Source: JAWLHU01 sp041690255
Lineage (GTDB): Bacteria > Bacillota > Sulfobacillia > Symbiobacteriales > Symbiobacteriaceae
Direction of reading: 5' to 3'
Length of the DNA: 64,000 nt
Assembly (NCBI GenBank): GCA_041690255.1
Contig: JAWLHU010000023.1
Span: 7,543-71,542 of the forward strand
In this document: in pieces, positions 26,968-36,200 of the stretch
How the letters are laid out: each line of letters begins with the position of its first letter
Position numbering within the stretch: position 1 is the stretch's first letter
Notes under the pieces: generated by a model
What the model was told of the DNA's origin: nothing
Database searches by the model: none
What the model saw: only the letters and a program-made list of their open reading frames with translations
Position numbers and translations under genes: made by a program

Positions 26968-29900
26968 TGAGAACCCCCCTCGCCGCGGCCTCTATGGCCC
27001 TCTGCATTGCTTCGGCCAACCCCTGGACATGGGGCGGATTGACCATCGTGTGGTGGTCACCCGGCACATCGAAGACGTGGATGGCGCCAGTGGTCCAATC
27101 CCGCCAGCGTTCAGGGTCGACCAACGCCTCACCGCGAGGGCTCGGCGCGGTGGTACGGAAGAGGCAGAGGTCGCTCCGGATCGGTCCACTGTACCTGAAC
27201 CGATGTGCCGCCAGCCGGCAGGTATCCGAGAGGCGGATCAGCCTGGCTCCCGCCTCCACGGTGGCCTGCTCAGGCCAGAGACCCACCTTCTGGGAGTGGC
27301 GGACCAGCAGTTCGATCACCTGCTCGTCGCTGAGCCCCTCGAAGGCGGAAAGGGGCAGTCCGAGCTCCCAGTTGAAGTGGCGGATCATGAAGGCCCGGCT
27401 CCCCTCTGCCGGCTCGGCCGGCTCCCCATCATTGCCGTATGGAGAGGTGTCGAGGATCCCCAGGAACTCGATCGCCTGCCCCGCCGCCTCCAGCCGCCGG
27501 GCTACCTCAACGGCGAGCACACCGCCAAAGGACCAGCCCGCCAGCCGGTAGGGCCCCTGTGGAGAAACCTCTCGCACCAGCCCGACATAGTGATCCGCCA
27601 TCGCCTCAATGGATTCCAGCGGGGGCTCATCCGAGTCAAAGCCCACGGGCTGAATGCCATAGATTGGCCCTCCCGACTCCAGGAGGCTGACGAGGGCCGA
27701 GTAGCTCATGACGGAGCCGCCCCCGGGGTGGAGCAGGAAGAGCGGGCTCCCCTCCCCAGGGCGCAGCGGCACGAGGCAGCCCCCACCAGGGCTTTCCGCC
27801 TCCTGAAGCCGCTCGCTGATCTTGGCCACGGTGGGCGCCCGGAAGAGTTCCACCAGCGGAAGGCGAACCCCGAACTGGTTCTGAATCGCACCGACGAGGG
27901 CAACCGCCTTCAGCGAATGGCCACCCAGGGCGAAGAAGTCGTCGTGAACACCGACCGGCTTGACGCCCAGCACCTGCTCCCAGAGGCTGACCATCGCCAT
28001 CTCGGTCCGGTTGCGTGGGGCCACGTACCGCTGCCCATCTGCCTCGCTCCAGTCCGGCTCGGGCAGGCGGGCCCTGTCCACTTTGCCGTTGCTGTTGACC
28101 GGGAAGGAGCGAAGCAGCACCAGGTGCTCGGGGATCATGTAGTCCGGCAACTGGCCGGCCAGGTACTCCTTCAGCTCGGCCGGTGTCAGCGGGCCACCGG
28201 GCACAGCGTAGCCAACCAGGCATGGGACACCGCTCGCATCTGACCGGACCACGGCCACGCTCTGGGCGACAACGGGATGGCGGAGCATGGCCGCCTCGAT
28301 CTCACCGAGCTCGATACGGTAGCCCCGCACCTTCACCTGGTGGTCGACCCGGCCCACGAAGAGGATCCGTCCATCCGGCAGGTAACGCCCCAGATCGCCC
28401 GTCCGGTACATGCGATCGCCCCTGCCGTCCGGGAACGGGTTGGGCAGGAAGGTCTTCTCGGTCTGGGCGGGATCGCCCAGGTAGCCGCGCCCGACCCCGA
28501 TGCCGGTGAAGTAGATCTCACCGTTACAGCCCACGGGCACAGGCCGGCGCCAGCGATCCAGGATGTAGATGTTGAAACCGGGGATCGGGCGCCCGACCGA
28601 CATGTAGGTCTGTTCGGCCGGCGGCTCCTCTGCGATCACTTCGTGGGTGGTGTCGTCAGAGCACTCGGTTGCGCCATACCCGTTGACGACCGGTACCTGC
28701 GGGTAGAGTTGCAGCCACCGGCGGCAAAGGGCGACCGGCAGCGCCTCCCCGGTCGAAAAGAGGTAGCGAAGCTGTGGCAGCCCGCTCTCTTCGGGGGGCA
28801 GAGCCGTCGCGACCTGGAGCAGCATCTCCAGCATGGTCGGAACCACCTCGAGGATGGTCGCCCCATCCCGTCGCACCGCCGCCAGGAGGGCCTGAGGGTC
28901 GAGGGCCAGCTCGTTGGGGTAGATCAGCACCCGCCCGCCTACCATGAGGGGGGCCAGGAACTGCCAGACGGAGATATCAAAGCAGTGGGAGGCGTTCTGG
29001 ACGACGGCGCTCTTCTCGTCCATCTGGAGCAGGTTGATCTTGGTCCAGAGGTGATTCAGCATGCCGATCTGCTCGATCATCGCCCCCTTGGGAACCCCCG
29101 TGGAGCCCGAGGTGAAGAAGACGTTGGCCAGGTCGCCGGGCTCGTTGATGAACGGGGGATTCTGGGCGGGAAGGCTGGCCAGCACGGTCGGGTCCGGCAC
29201 GCCGGGAGCGCTGATCGCCTGATCCAGGCAGAAGACCACTGCGGGCGGGTTGGCTGCGTTCGCCAGCTGGAGGCTGCGCTGGAGGTGCCGGTCCTGGGTC
29301 ACGAGCACCTTGATCCGGCTCCGGTCCAGGATGGCTCCGAGCCGCCCGTCCGGGTGCTCCGGGTCCAGCGGGAGGTAGGCGCCCCCCGCCTTGGCCACCG
29401 CCAAAATGGCGACCAGCATGGCGATCGAGCGGTCGGCGAAAAGGCCGGCGAGGTCGTCCCTGCCAAAGCCCTGCGCCCGGAGCCAGTGCGCCATCTGGTT
29501 GGCGCGGGCGTTCAGCTCCCCGTAGGTGATCTGCTCCTCCCCGCAGACGGCTGCGACCGCCTCTGGCTGCTCTGCGACCCTCGCTTCGATCACCTGGTGG
29601 GCCAGCAGGTCCAGGGGGCCGGGTGGCTCGGTCCGGTTGAACTCGACCGTCATGTGCCGGCGCTCCTCGTCGGAGAGGAGTTCCAGTTCACAGACCCGGG
29701 CCTCCGGCCGCCCGGCCATGTTGGAGAGGAGCGTCTCGTAGCAGGAGAGCACCCGGTCGATGCTGGCCGCATCGAAGAGGGCGGAGGCATAGTCGCAGGT
29801 GACCCGCCACACGTCCCCGGTCTGAATGCGGAGCACCAGGGGCTGGGCCTCTGACCTCACGGTCGCGACCTGGCGCACGGAGAGCGCAGGGTGAGCCCCA

Positions 29901-30970
29901 AGACCGGCAGGCCCCGGGCTCACGGCCAGCACCGACTCGAAGAGATCGCTTCGCTCCGGCAGCCCGGCGTGGCGGCGGAGCGCTGCAGGCGAAACGGAGC
30001 CGTGCTCTGCCAGTTGGCGCCCCAGCCCCTCCAGCCGCCGGAGCAGGTCGGGGAGCGGCTCGTCGCCGTCAATGGCCACCCGGACGGGCAGCCGGTTCTG
30101 GAAGGGGCCGATCAGCTCGGCAGCGCCCGCCAGGCTCTGCGGCCGGATCGAACTCTCCCAGCCGAAGAGCACCTCGCTCTCGTTGCTGAAGACGGCGAGC
30201 AGAATCGCCCAGGCTGCGCTGGCGACGGTGGCCGGCGAGACGCCCTCCCCGCCGAGCACGGCCCCCAGACTCCGGGACAGCTCAACAGGCAGGGTGATCT
30301 CCCGAGTGGCTCGTTCCAGCACCAACTCCTCGGGGGCCGCGCGATCGGCTGGCAATGTGGTCGGACCGGAGATCCCTTTCAATTGGCCTTCCCAGAAGGA
30401 CTGAATGGGCGTCCAGTCCTGAGCGGCGAACCAGGAGAGGTACTCTTTGCAGGCGCCGCGGCGGGTGAGCTGGAGCGCCTCGCCCCGCATTCGTGCGCCG
30501 TAGGCGGCCTGCAGATCGGAGAGGATCAGATCACGGCTCGTGCTGTCCAGCAGAATCGGGTGGTAGCTCCAAAGCAGGTCCGCCAAACCCTCCCCCCGCC
30601 AGAGCAGGGCGAGCCGGAACAGGGGGCCTTCGGCCAGGGCGAAGGGAGCCGCGTGAGCCTCTGCAACGGCTCGTATCGCCTCCTCCTGCGCCGTCTCGGG
30701 CTGGTCCCGTAGGTCGTGGACCTCCATGGCCACCGGCCGTTCTTTCAGGACCACCTGAACCGTCCGGCTCTTCGCCTGCCGGAAGATGACGCGCAGCGCG
30801 TCGTTCGCATGGATCACATCGTCCCAGGCCTGCTGCAGGCGCTCGGGGTCGATCTTCCCCTCCAGCTGGAACCGCCACTGGACGTAGTGCTCGGGCTGCG
30901 CAACCGCATGCTCCTGTAACAAGGTCAATCCCAGGATCTCCTGGACGTTCTCCTTCGTCAGGTAGTTCAT
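26960..30970 (-). CDS. Nonribosomal peptide synthetase, C-A-T-TE termination module
   Basis: Protein of 1,336 residues from the ATG at 30970 (GGGAGGT 12 nt upstream). The frame extends to TTG 31006 and an ATG at 30991, but the condensation fold begins at MNYLTKENVQ. C domain 1-440, A 455-965, T Ser1019, thioesterase 1065-1336 with GWSFGG (Ser1147) as nucleophile site. The C-domain catalytic motif HHxxxDG reads HPILLDS (137-143): the second, catalytic His is Pro. Pocket residues by eye: D665, I666, W669, E708, F738, T740, G764, D772, D773. Three extra acidic residues suggest a basic or diamino substrate such as 2,3-diaminobutyrate. It is the only module with a TE, so it should be the last module, although its gene lies mid-operon. 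The diaminobutyrate genes follow directly. Confidence 0.94.
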   Translation of the reverse strand: MNYLTKENVQEILGLTLLQEHAVAQPEHYVQWRFQLEGKIDPERLQQAWDDVIHANDALRVIFRQAKSRTVQVVLKERPVAMEVHDLRDQPETAQEEAIRAVAEAHAAPFALAEGPLFRLALLWRGEGLADLLWSYHPILLDSTSRDLILSDLQAAYGARMRGEALQLTRRGACKEYLSWFAAQDWTPIQSFWEGQLKGISGPTTLPADRAAPEELVLERATREITLPVELSRSLGAVLGGEGVSPATVASAAWAILLAVFSNESEVLFGWESSIRPQSLAGAAELIGPFQNRLPVRVAIDGDEPLPDLLRRLEGLGRQLAEHGSVSPAALRRHAGLPERSDLFESVLAVSPGPAGLGAHPALSVRQVATVRSEAQPLVLRIQTGDVWRVTCDYASALFDAASIDRVLSCYETLLSNMAGRPEARVCELELLSDEERRHMTVEFNRTEPPGPLDLLAHQVIEARVAEQPEAVAAVCGEEQITYGELNARANQMAHWLRAQGFGRDDLAGLFADRSIAMLVAILAVAKAGGAYLPLDPEHPDGRLGAILDRSRIKVLVTQDRHLQRSLQLANAANPPAVVFCLDQAISAPGVPDPTVLASLPAQNPPFINEPGDLANVFFTSGSTGVPKGAMIEQIGMLNHLWTKINLLQMDEKSAVVQNASHCFDISVWQFLAPLMVGGRVLIYPNELALDPQALLAAVRRDGATILEVVPTMLEMLLQVATALPPEESGLPQLRYLFSTGEALPVALCRRWLQLYPQVPVVNGYGATECSDDTTHEVIAEEPPAEQTYMSVGRPIPGFNIYILDRWRRPVPVGCNGEIYFTGIGVGRGYLGDPAQTEKTFLPNPFPDGRGDRMYRTGDLGRYLPDGRILFVGRVDHQVKVRGYRIELGEIEAAMLRHPVVAQSVAVVRSDASGVPCLVGYAVPGGPLTPAELKEYLAGQLPDYMIPEHLVLLRSFPVNSNGKVDRARLPEPDWSEADGQRYVAPRNRTEMAMVSLWEQVLGVKPVGVHDDFFALGGHSLKAVALVGAIQNQFGVRLPLVELFRAPTVAKISERLQEAESPGGGCLVPLRPGEGSPLFLLHPGGGSVMSYSALVSLLESGGPIYGIQPVGFDSDEPPLESIEAMADHYVGLVREVSPQGPYRLAGWSFGGVLAVEVARRLEAAGQAIEFLGILDTSPYGNDGEPAEPAEGSRAFMIRHFNWELGLPLSAFEGLSDEQVIELLVRHSQKVGLWPEQATVEAGARLIRLSDTCRLAAHRFRYSGPIRSDLCLFRTTAPSPRGEALVDPERWRDWTTGAIHVFDVPGDHHTMVNPPHVQGLAEAMQRAIEAAARGVLIG

Positions 30971-30995
30971 TGGCTCTGGTGCACCTCCCATACCG

Positions 30996-32048
30996 TCATG
31001 ACCCAAGGGGCCCTTCCCTCATGGTCCGGGACACGATCTCCAGGGCCGACTGGATCTCCCGTGCGGTGATGCCGGAGTGGGTCACGGCACGGATCCGTCC
31101 GTGGCCCAACTCCGCCACGGAAAGTCCCTTCCGCCGCACCGATTCGACGAAGCTCTGCCAGGTGAACCGGGGATCGGTCACCCGGAAGAAGAGAATGTTG
31201 GTCTGAACGGCCGCGGGATCGACCGCGATCCCCGGAATCTCCGCCAGCCCCTCAGCCAGCAGTCGGGCATTCGCATGGTCCTCGGCCAGCCGGTCCACCA
31301 TCTGCTCCAGCGCTACAATACCGGCCGCAGCGATGATCCCGGCCTGGCGCATCCCGCCCCCCAGCATCTTCCGGTACCGGCGGACCTTCTCTATGAAGGA
31401 GCGGGAACCGGCCACCACGGAACCGACCGGAGCGGAGAGCCCCTTGGAGAGGCAGAACTGGACAGAATCGGCCTCCCGGCAGATCTCCGCCGGGCTCACC
31501 CCCTGAGCGACGGCGGCGTTAAAGAGCCGGGCGCCGTCCAGGTGGAGCGCCACCCCCCAGGTGCGGGCCAGCATTCCCACCTCCCTCAGGTAGCCGTGGG
31601 GAAGTGGCAGACCGCCGCACCGGTTGTGGGTGTTCTCCAGGCAGATCACGGCGGGGAGGGCGAACTGCGGGTCTTCGGGGTCATCGGGAAAGGCTCTCTC
31701 CAGGTCCTCGATCAAGAGCCGCCCGTCCGGTTGGGTTGCGATCGGCTCGTAGACAAGGCCGCCGCAGACCGAGGCGCCCCCCGCCTCATAGATGTAAATG
31801 TCACTCTCATTGCCAACCAGGATCTTTGAGCCCCGAGGACAGTGGGCCAGCATGGCGGCGAGATTGGCCATGGTTCCGCTCGGCATGAGACAGGCCGCCT
31901 CCTTGCCGACCTTCTCGGCCGCCATCTCCTCCAGCCGCCTGACGGTCGGGTCCTCCCCGTAGACGTCATCCCCCAGGGGTGCGACGGCGATCGCATCCAT
32001 CATGGCCCGGGTGGGCAGGGTAAAGGTGTCGCTCCGCAGTTCGATCAT
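30996..32048 (-). CDS. ltaE: Low-specificity L-threonine aldolase family enzyme
   Basis: PLP-dependent aldolase of 350 residues: MIELRSDTFTLPTRAM at the N-terminus, GDDVYGEDPTVRRLE (27-41), CLENTHNRCGG near 136, LHLDGARLFNA (Asp171) and the cofactor lysine in FCLSKGLSAPVGS (Lys202). The family cleaves or forms threonine, allo-threonine and other beta-hydroxy amino acids from glycine and an aldehyde. The start at 32048 overlaps the ATP-grasp stop (ATGA). Inside this operon it may supply threonine stereoisomers for the Thr-coding A domain and the diaminobutyrate branch, or make a different beta-hydroxy amino acid. Direction and substrate are inference. Confidence 0.9.
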   Translation of the reverse strand: MIELRSDTFTLPTRAMMDAIAVAPLGDDVYGEDPTVRRLEEMAAEKVGKEAACLMPSGTMANLAAMLAHCPRGSKILVGNESDIYIYEAGGASVCGGLVYEPIATQPDGRLLIEDLERAFPDDPEDPQFALPAVICLENTHNRCGGLPLPHGYLREVGMLARTWGVALHLDGARLFNAAVAQGVSPAEICREADSVQFCLSKGLSAPVGSVVAGSRSFIEKVRRYRKMLGGGMRQAGIIAAAGIVALEQMVDRLAEDHANARLLAEGLAEIPGIAVDPAAVQTNILFFRVTDPRFTWQSFVESVRRKGLSVAELGHGRIRAVTHSGITAREIQSALEIVSRTMREGPLGS

Positions 32049-33295
32049 GCTGTCTCCTCCTGTTCCGGTGGCAGGATGACGACCTCCAACCGGCTCACCG
32101 CCACCTGAAGGCGCTGAACCGTCTCCTCGTAGGTCTCGCCCGCTGCGATCACGTAGCCGAGGCGGTCGTAGGCGCTCTCGGGTGGCTTCACCGCCGTCCC
32201 CGGCCGCGCCGTTACGGTCACCTGCTGAACGCCTGGCATGGCGGCGGCGCTCTCCACCCCCCGGACCTCCTGGAGCCTCCCGTACCCACTGGCGGTCAGG
32301 AACTGGATGCCCGCCGTTGCTCTGTGCGACGGGGTCAGCTCCGGCTCCTGGTCGAGGGCGGCCTTCAGGTGCTGCTGCAGGGGGTCGATCCCCGTGGCCA
32401 GCCGGATCAGTTCGGGGATCATGCCGCCCGCCAGGCGGCCGTTGATCTCCACCACCTTGCAGCCCGCCGGGGTGAGCTTCACCTCGGTGTGGGTAGCCCC
32501 GCACCCGACCCCAACCACCTGGAGCGCCCGGCGGACCGTCTCCTCAATCTGCGCGGCCTGATCCGCCGGCAGGGGGGCTGGGAAGAAGTGCTTCTGCTCG
32601 ACGAAGGACTGGCTGCCCGTCAGGTGTTTCTCGGTGATGCCGATACAGGTGGTCCGGCCCTGCCAGGTGAACATCTCCACGCTGAACTCCGGCGCCTGCA
32701 GGTACTCCTCCACCAGGACCAGGCCGGCGGTAGGCTGGCCCCGTACATTGACAGCCGTCTCCAGAATCCCTCTGGCATGCTCCATTGCCTCCCTGGCGCT
32801 GCGGCAGAGCCGGACGCCAAAGGAGCCCGTATCATCCACCGGTTTGACCACGCAGGGCACCCCGACGACCTCCAGCGCCAGCGGGATCTCATCTGCGTTG
32901 CCGAGAATGGCGAAGCGCGGCTGTCCCACCCGGGCCTCGTCCAGCCGGAGCCGGGTCAGGGCCTTGTTCCGGCAGGTCTCCATCGCCTTTATGGGGTTGC
33001 CGGGCCGTCCGTAGTGGACAGCCAATGCCGCTGCCGTCGGAATGTAGAACTCGCTGGTGGTGGTGATCCCGCCAATCTGGTCTGCGGGGAAAGCTGCGTC
33101 GATCTCAGGGATCAGCCGGTCGATTCGATTGGTGTCGCAGACCAGCACCTTGCAGGGGTGTTCCTCCAGCCCCTTGTACCGTTTCGGGTCGTGGGTGAGC
33201 AGGACCGGCAGAACCCCCAGTTTAGCTGCCTGATCAAAGGCGAGCATGCCGGTGCCCGTGGTGTTTGATTCAACGAACAGGAGCGCTTTCTTCAT
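32045..33295 (-). CDS. ATP-grasp carboxylate-amine ligase
   Basis: ATP-grasp enzyme of 416 residues. The start MKKALLFVESNTTGTGMLAF at 33295 lies 4 nt after the PKS stop. The upstream open frame to 33520 overlaps the PKS and is not used. Motifs: GVPCVVKPVDDTGSFGVRLC (nucleotide lysine and glycine-rich loop), LVEEYLQAPEFSVEMFTWQG, THTEVKLTPAGCKVVEINGRLAGGM (metal-binding Glu/Asn). It resembles L-amino-acid ligases (BacD-like) and related enzymes that join a carboxylate to an amine via an acyl phosphate. A role in forming a precursor dipeptide, or in joining a fragment to the assembly-line product, is plausible; the substrate is unknown. Confidence 0.88.
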   Translation of the reverse strand: MKKALLFVESNTTGTGMLAFDQAAKLGVLPVLLTHDPKRYKGLEEHPCKVLVCDTNRIDRLIPEIDAAFPADQIGGITTTSEFYIPTAAALAVHYGRPGNPIKAMETCRNKALTRLRLDEARVGQPRFAILGNADEIPLALEVVGVPCVVKPVDDTGSFGVRLCRSAREAMEHARGILETAVNVRGQPTAGLVLVEEYLQAPEFSVEMFTWQGRTTCIGITEKHLTGSQSFVEQKHFFPAPLPADQAAQIEETVRRALQVVGVGCGATHTEVKLTPAGCKVVEINGRLAGGMIPELIRLATGIDPLQQHLKAALDQEPELTPSHRATAGIQFLTASGYGRLQEVRGVESAAAMPGVQQVTVTARPGTAVKPPESAYDRLGYVIAAGETYEETVQRLQVAVSRLEVVILPPEQEETA

Positions 33296-33299
33296 CGGC

Positions 33300-36200
33300 T
33301 TACCCCTCCGGGCTGGTGCCCAACTCAATTTGCAACAGGGCCTCCACCTCTTCGTCCGACAGCTCGTCCAGCCTGGCCAGAAGCGCCGCCGCCGCCTCAC
33401 TCCCGGAGGGGCGGATCGCGTCATCGCCCTCCTGTGGATCCTGCTCCTGCAGCTGCACGATCTGCGCTGCGATCGCCCGGACGGTGGGTCCTTCAAACAG
33501 GCTGTGGATGGGAAGCTCAACCTGGTAGCGCTGACGGAGCCGGGTGATCAACTGGGTCCCCAGCAGCGAATGGCCGCCCAGTTCGAAGAAACTGTCGTGA
33601 GCGCCGACGGGCGTCACGCCCAGCAGCTCCTGAAAGAGCTCGGCCACCGCCTCCTCCAGGCTGTTCCCCGGCGCTTCGTAGGGCGTGGGCAGGGCCGGCC
33701 TGCTGTACCCGTTGCCCGGGGCCTTGGCGGGGCGGGGGACGCTGGGCTCGGTGTTCCGGCGGACCCACCGATCCAGCCTCATGGCCAGGTCGCCTCCCGA
33801 AACGACGACCTGGGTGGGAGCCGGAAATGCCATGAGCCGCCGGAAGAGCTCAATTCCCTCCTCCGGGGAGAGGGCAAGCGGGTCAATGCTGCTCTGGACT
33901 GCGCCCTCGGCCAGCCGCCAGCCCTCCCAGTTGATGGTGATCCACGGGAACTGCCCGGCCCGGTTCTGTAGATGGGCGAACCCGTCCAGGCCCAGGTTGG
34001 CAGCGGCGTAGGGCGCCATGCCGATGCCGCCCAGCACCGAGGAGAGCGAGGACATGAGCAGCACGAAGTCGGGTTGGTGTTCCGCCACCAGCCTGGCGAG
34101 GAGCATGCCCACACGGACCTTGGCAGCGAAGTGAACCTGCCAGTCGGCGGGATCGGATGCCTGAATGGTCGCGATTGGACCTGCCATGGCCGAATGGATC
34201 ACGCCATGGATCGTGCCGAACCGCTCCACAGCCGTCTGCAGGGCCGCGCGCAGCGCCGCCTCGTCGGTCGCGTCGGCCCGGAGGACCAGCACCTCGGCCC
34301 CGTGCGCCTCCATCTGCCGGATCTGGGTGATCGCCCGACTGATCCGATCGGTCGCCCGGGTCGCCTGGTGAGAGGCCTGCCACCTTTCCCAGTCCTGCCG
34401 CTCCGGGAAGGCTGACCGTGTGATCAGCACGAGCTTTCCCTTTACGGTGCGGGCCAGGTGGTCGGCCAGGAGCATACCAAGGCGGCCCAGGCCCCCGATG
34501 ATCAGGTAGACTCCCCCATGTCGCAGCATGGTCGAATCGTCAGCGGGCGCTTCGGCCCGGACCGGCTCGTAGGTCTGAACCCACCGGTCAGCCCCGCGGT
34601 AAGCCACGCACATGTCGGGGTCCTCGGTGAACAGTTCCTCCACCAGCCGTTCGGCCAGCGCCTGCTCCTGAGGAGTGCCCCCCTCGGGGAGCAGCAGATC
34701 CACCGTCGAGCAGGTAATCACTGGATACTCCTGGGGGATGACCAGGGAGGCGCCCAGGAGCGTGGCCTGCTCCGGGTGCAACCGCTCCTCCAGAGCGACC
34801 GCCTGTGCAGAGTGGGTGACCGCCGTCAGGCGGACCGGGTGCTCAGCCGCCTGCCGGGACAGCGCCCGGGCCAGGAAAAGGAGGCTGTTGAACCCGACCG
34901 TCTGCCCGCGGAGGAACCGGGCCCACTCGCCACCCTCCGGGGAGACGGGCGGCAGGCTCCAGCCGTGGATGATCCGGTCAGGCAGCTCTCCCTGGTCGTG
35001 CAGGGTCTGGAGCAGCCGGTCGTACTCCTCCTCCCTGGATGGGTCAAGGCTATACGTGTCCCCGCCCAGGTCTGCAAAGCGATCGCCCATCCGGACGATG
35101 GTCACCTGGTTCTCCATCCGCTGCAGCCGCTCGGCCAACCGCGCCTCCAGGGAGGTTCCGCCCGAGAAGAGGAGCAGCCGCTCCCCCTGGCCCGACGTGC
35201 TCACCCTGCGGCGAAGGGTTCGCTTCCACGATGGCAGATAGAGCGAGTCGGATATGGGCTGTTTCTGTGCGGGCCCATCACTCCGGGCCGCCAGCGCCCG
35301 GGCGCCTCGCCCCGGAGTGAGAGCATACCGCTGCCGCTCGAACGGGTAGGTGGGCAGGGGGATCCGCCGGCGGGACTGGCCGGCGTAGAACCCCTGCCAG
35401 TCGACCCGCGCCCCGGCCAGCCACAGCCGGCCAAGGGTGGTCAGGAGGGCCTCCAGGTCCCCCTTCTGGCTCTTCGGCCGGGGCAGGCTGGAGAGCACAA
35501 CGCTCTCCGCAGGCAGCCCCTGTCGGGCCAGGGTGCTAAGCACCTGTCCCGGCCCGACCTCCAAGAAGACCGCCGGGAGGTCAGTCCGCAACTGTTCCAG
35601 GCCCGCCGCGAAGCGGACCGGTTGCCGCAGATGCTGCCCCCAGTACTGGGGATCGAGCGCCTCCTCCGGGCGGATCCACCGACCGGTCACGTTCGAGATG
35701 AACGGGATGGTCGGGGGGTGTAGCCTGCCCTGGCGCACCAGATCCACGAAGGGCTCCACAGCCGGCTCCACCATCCACGAGTGGAAGGCATGAGAGGTGT
35801 GGAGGCGGCTGCAGGAGACCCCCCTTGTCTTGAGGAGAGCTTCGAGGGCTTTAACCGCCGGCTCCGGTCCCGCAACGGCGCAGAGCGCCGGGCCGTTGAC
35901 TGCTGCCAGCGCCAGTTCCGGCCCCAGCAGCGGAAGCAGGTCGGCCTCTGGCAGGGAGACCGAGAGCATCGCTCCGCCGGGAAGCTGCTGGATCAACTTG
36001 CCGCGGGCCGCTACCAGCGCCAGGGCGTCCTCCAGTCCGATGGTGCCGGCCAGGCAGGCGGCCACATACTCACCGACGCTGTGGCCGATCATGGCTGCCG
36101 GTACCACGCCCCACGAGAGCCAAAGCTGGGCCAGGGCGTACTCGATCACGAAGAGGGCCGGCTGGGCATACTCCGTCCGGCGGAGCAGCCCCGCCGCCGC

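Noticed and set aside
32049..32504. N-terminal extension of the threonine aldolase
   Set aside because: It overlaps the ATP-grasp gene; aldolases begin at MIELRSDTF, and the ATG at 32048 overlaps the previous stop.
33296..33520. N-terminal extension of the ATP-grasp protein
   Set aside because: It overlaps the end of the PKS gene in another frame; the ATP-grasp fold begins at MKKALLFVES (33295).
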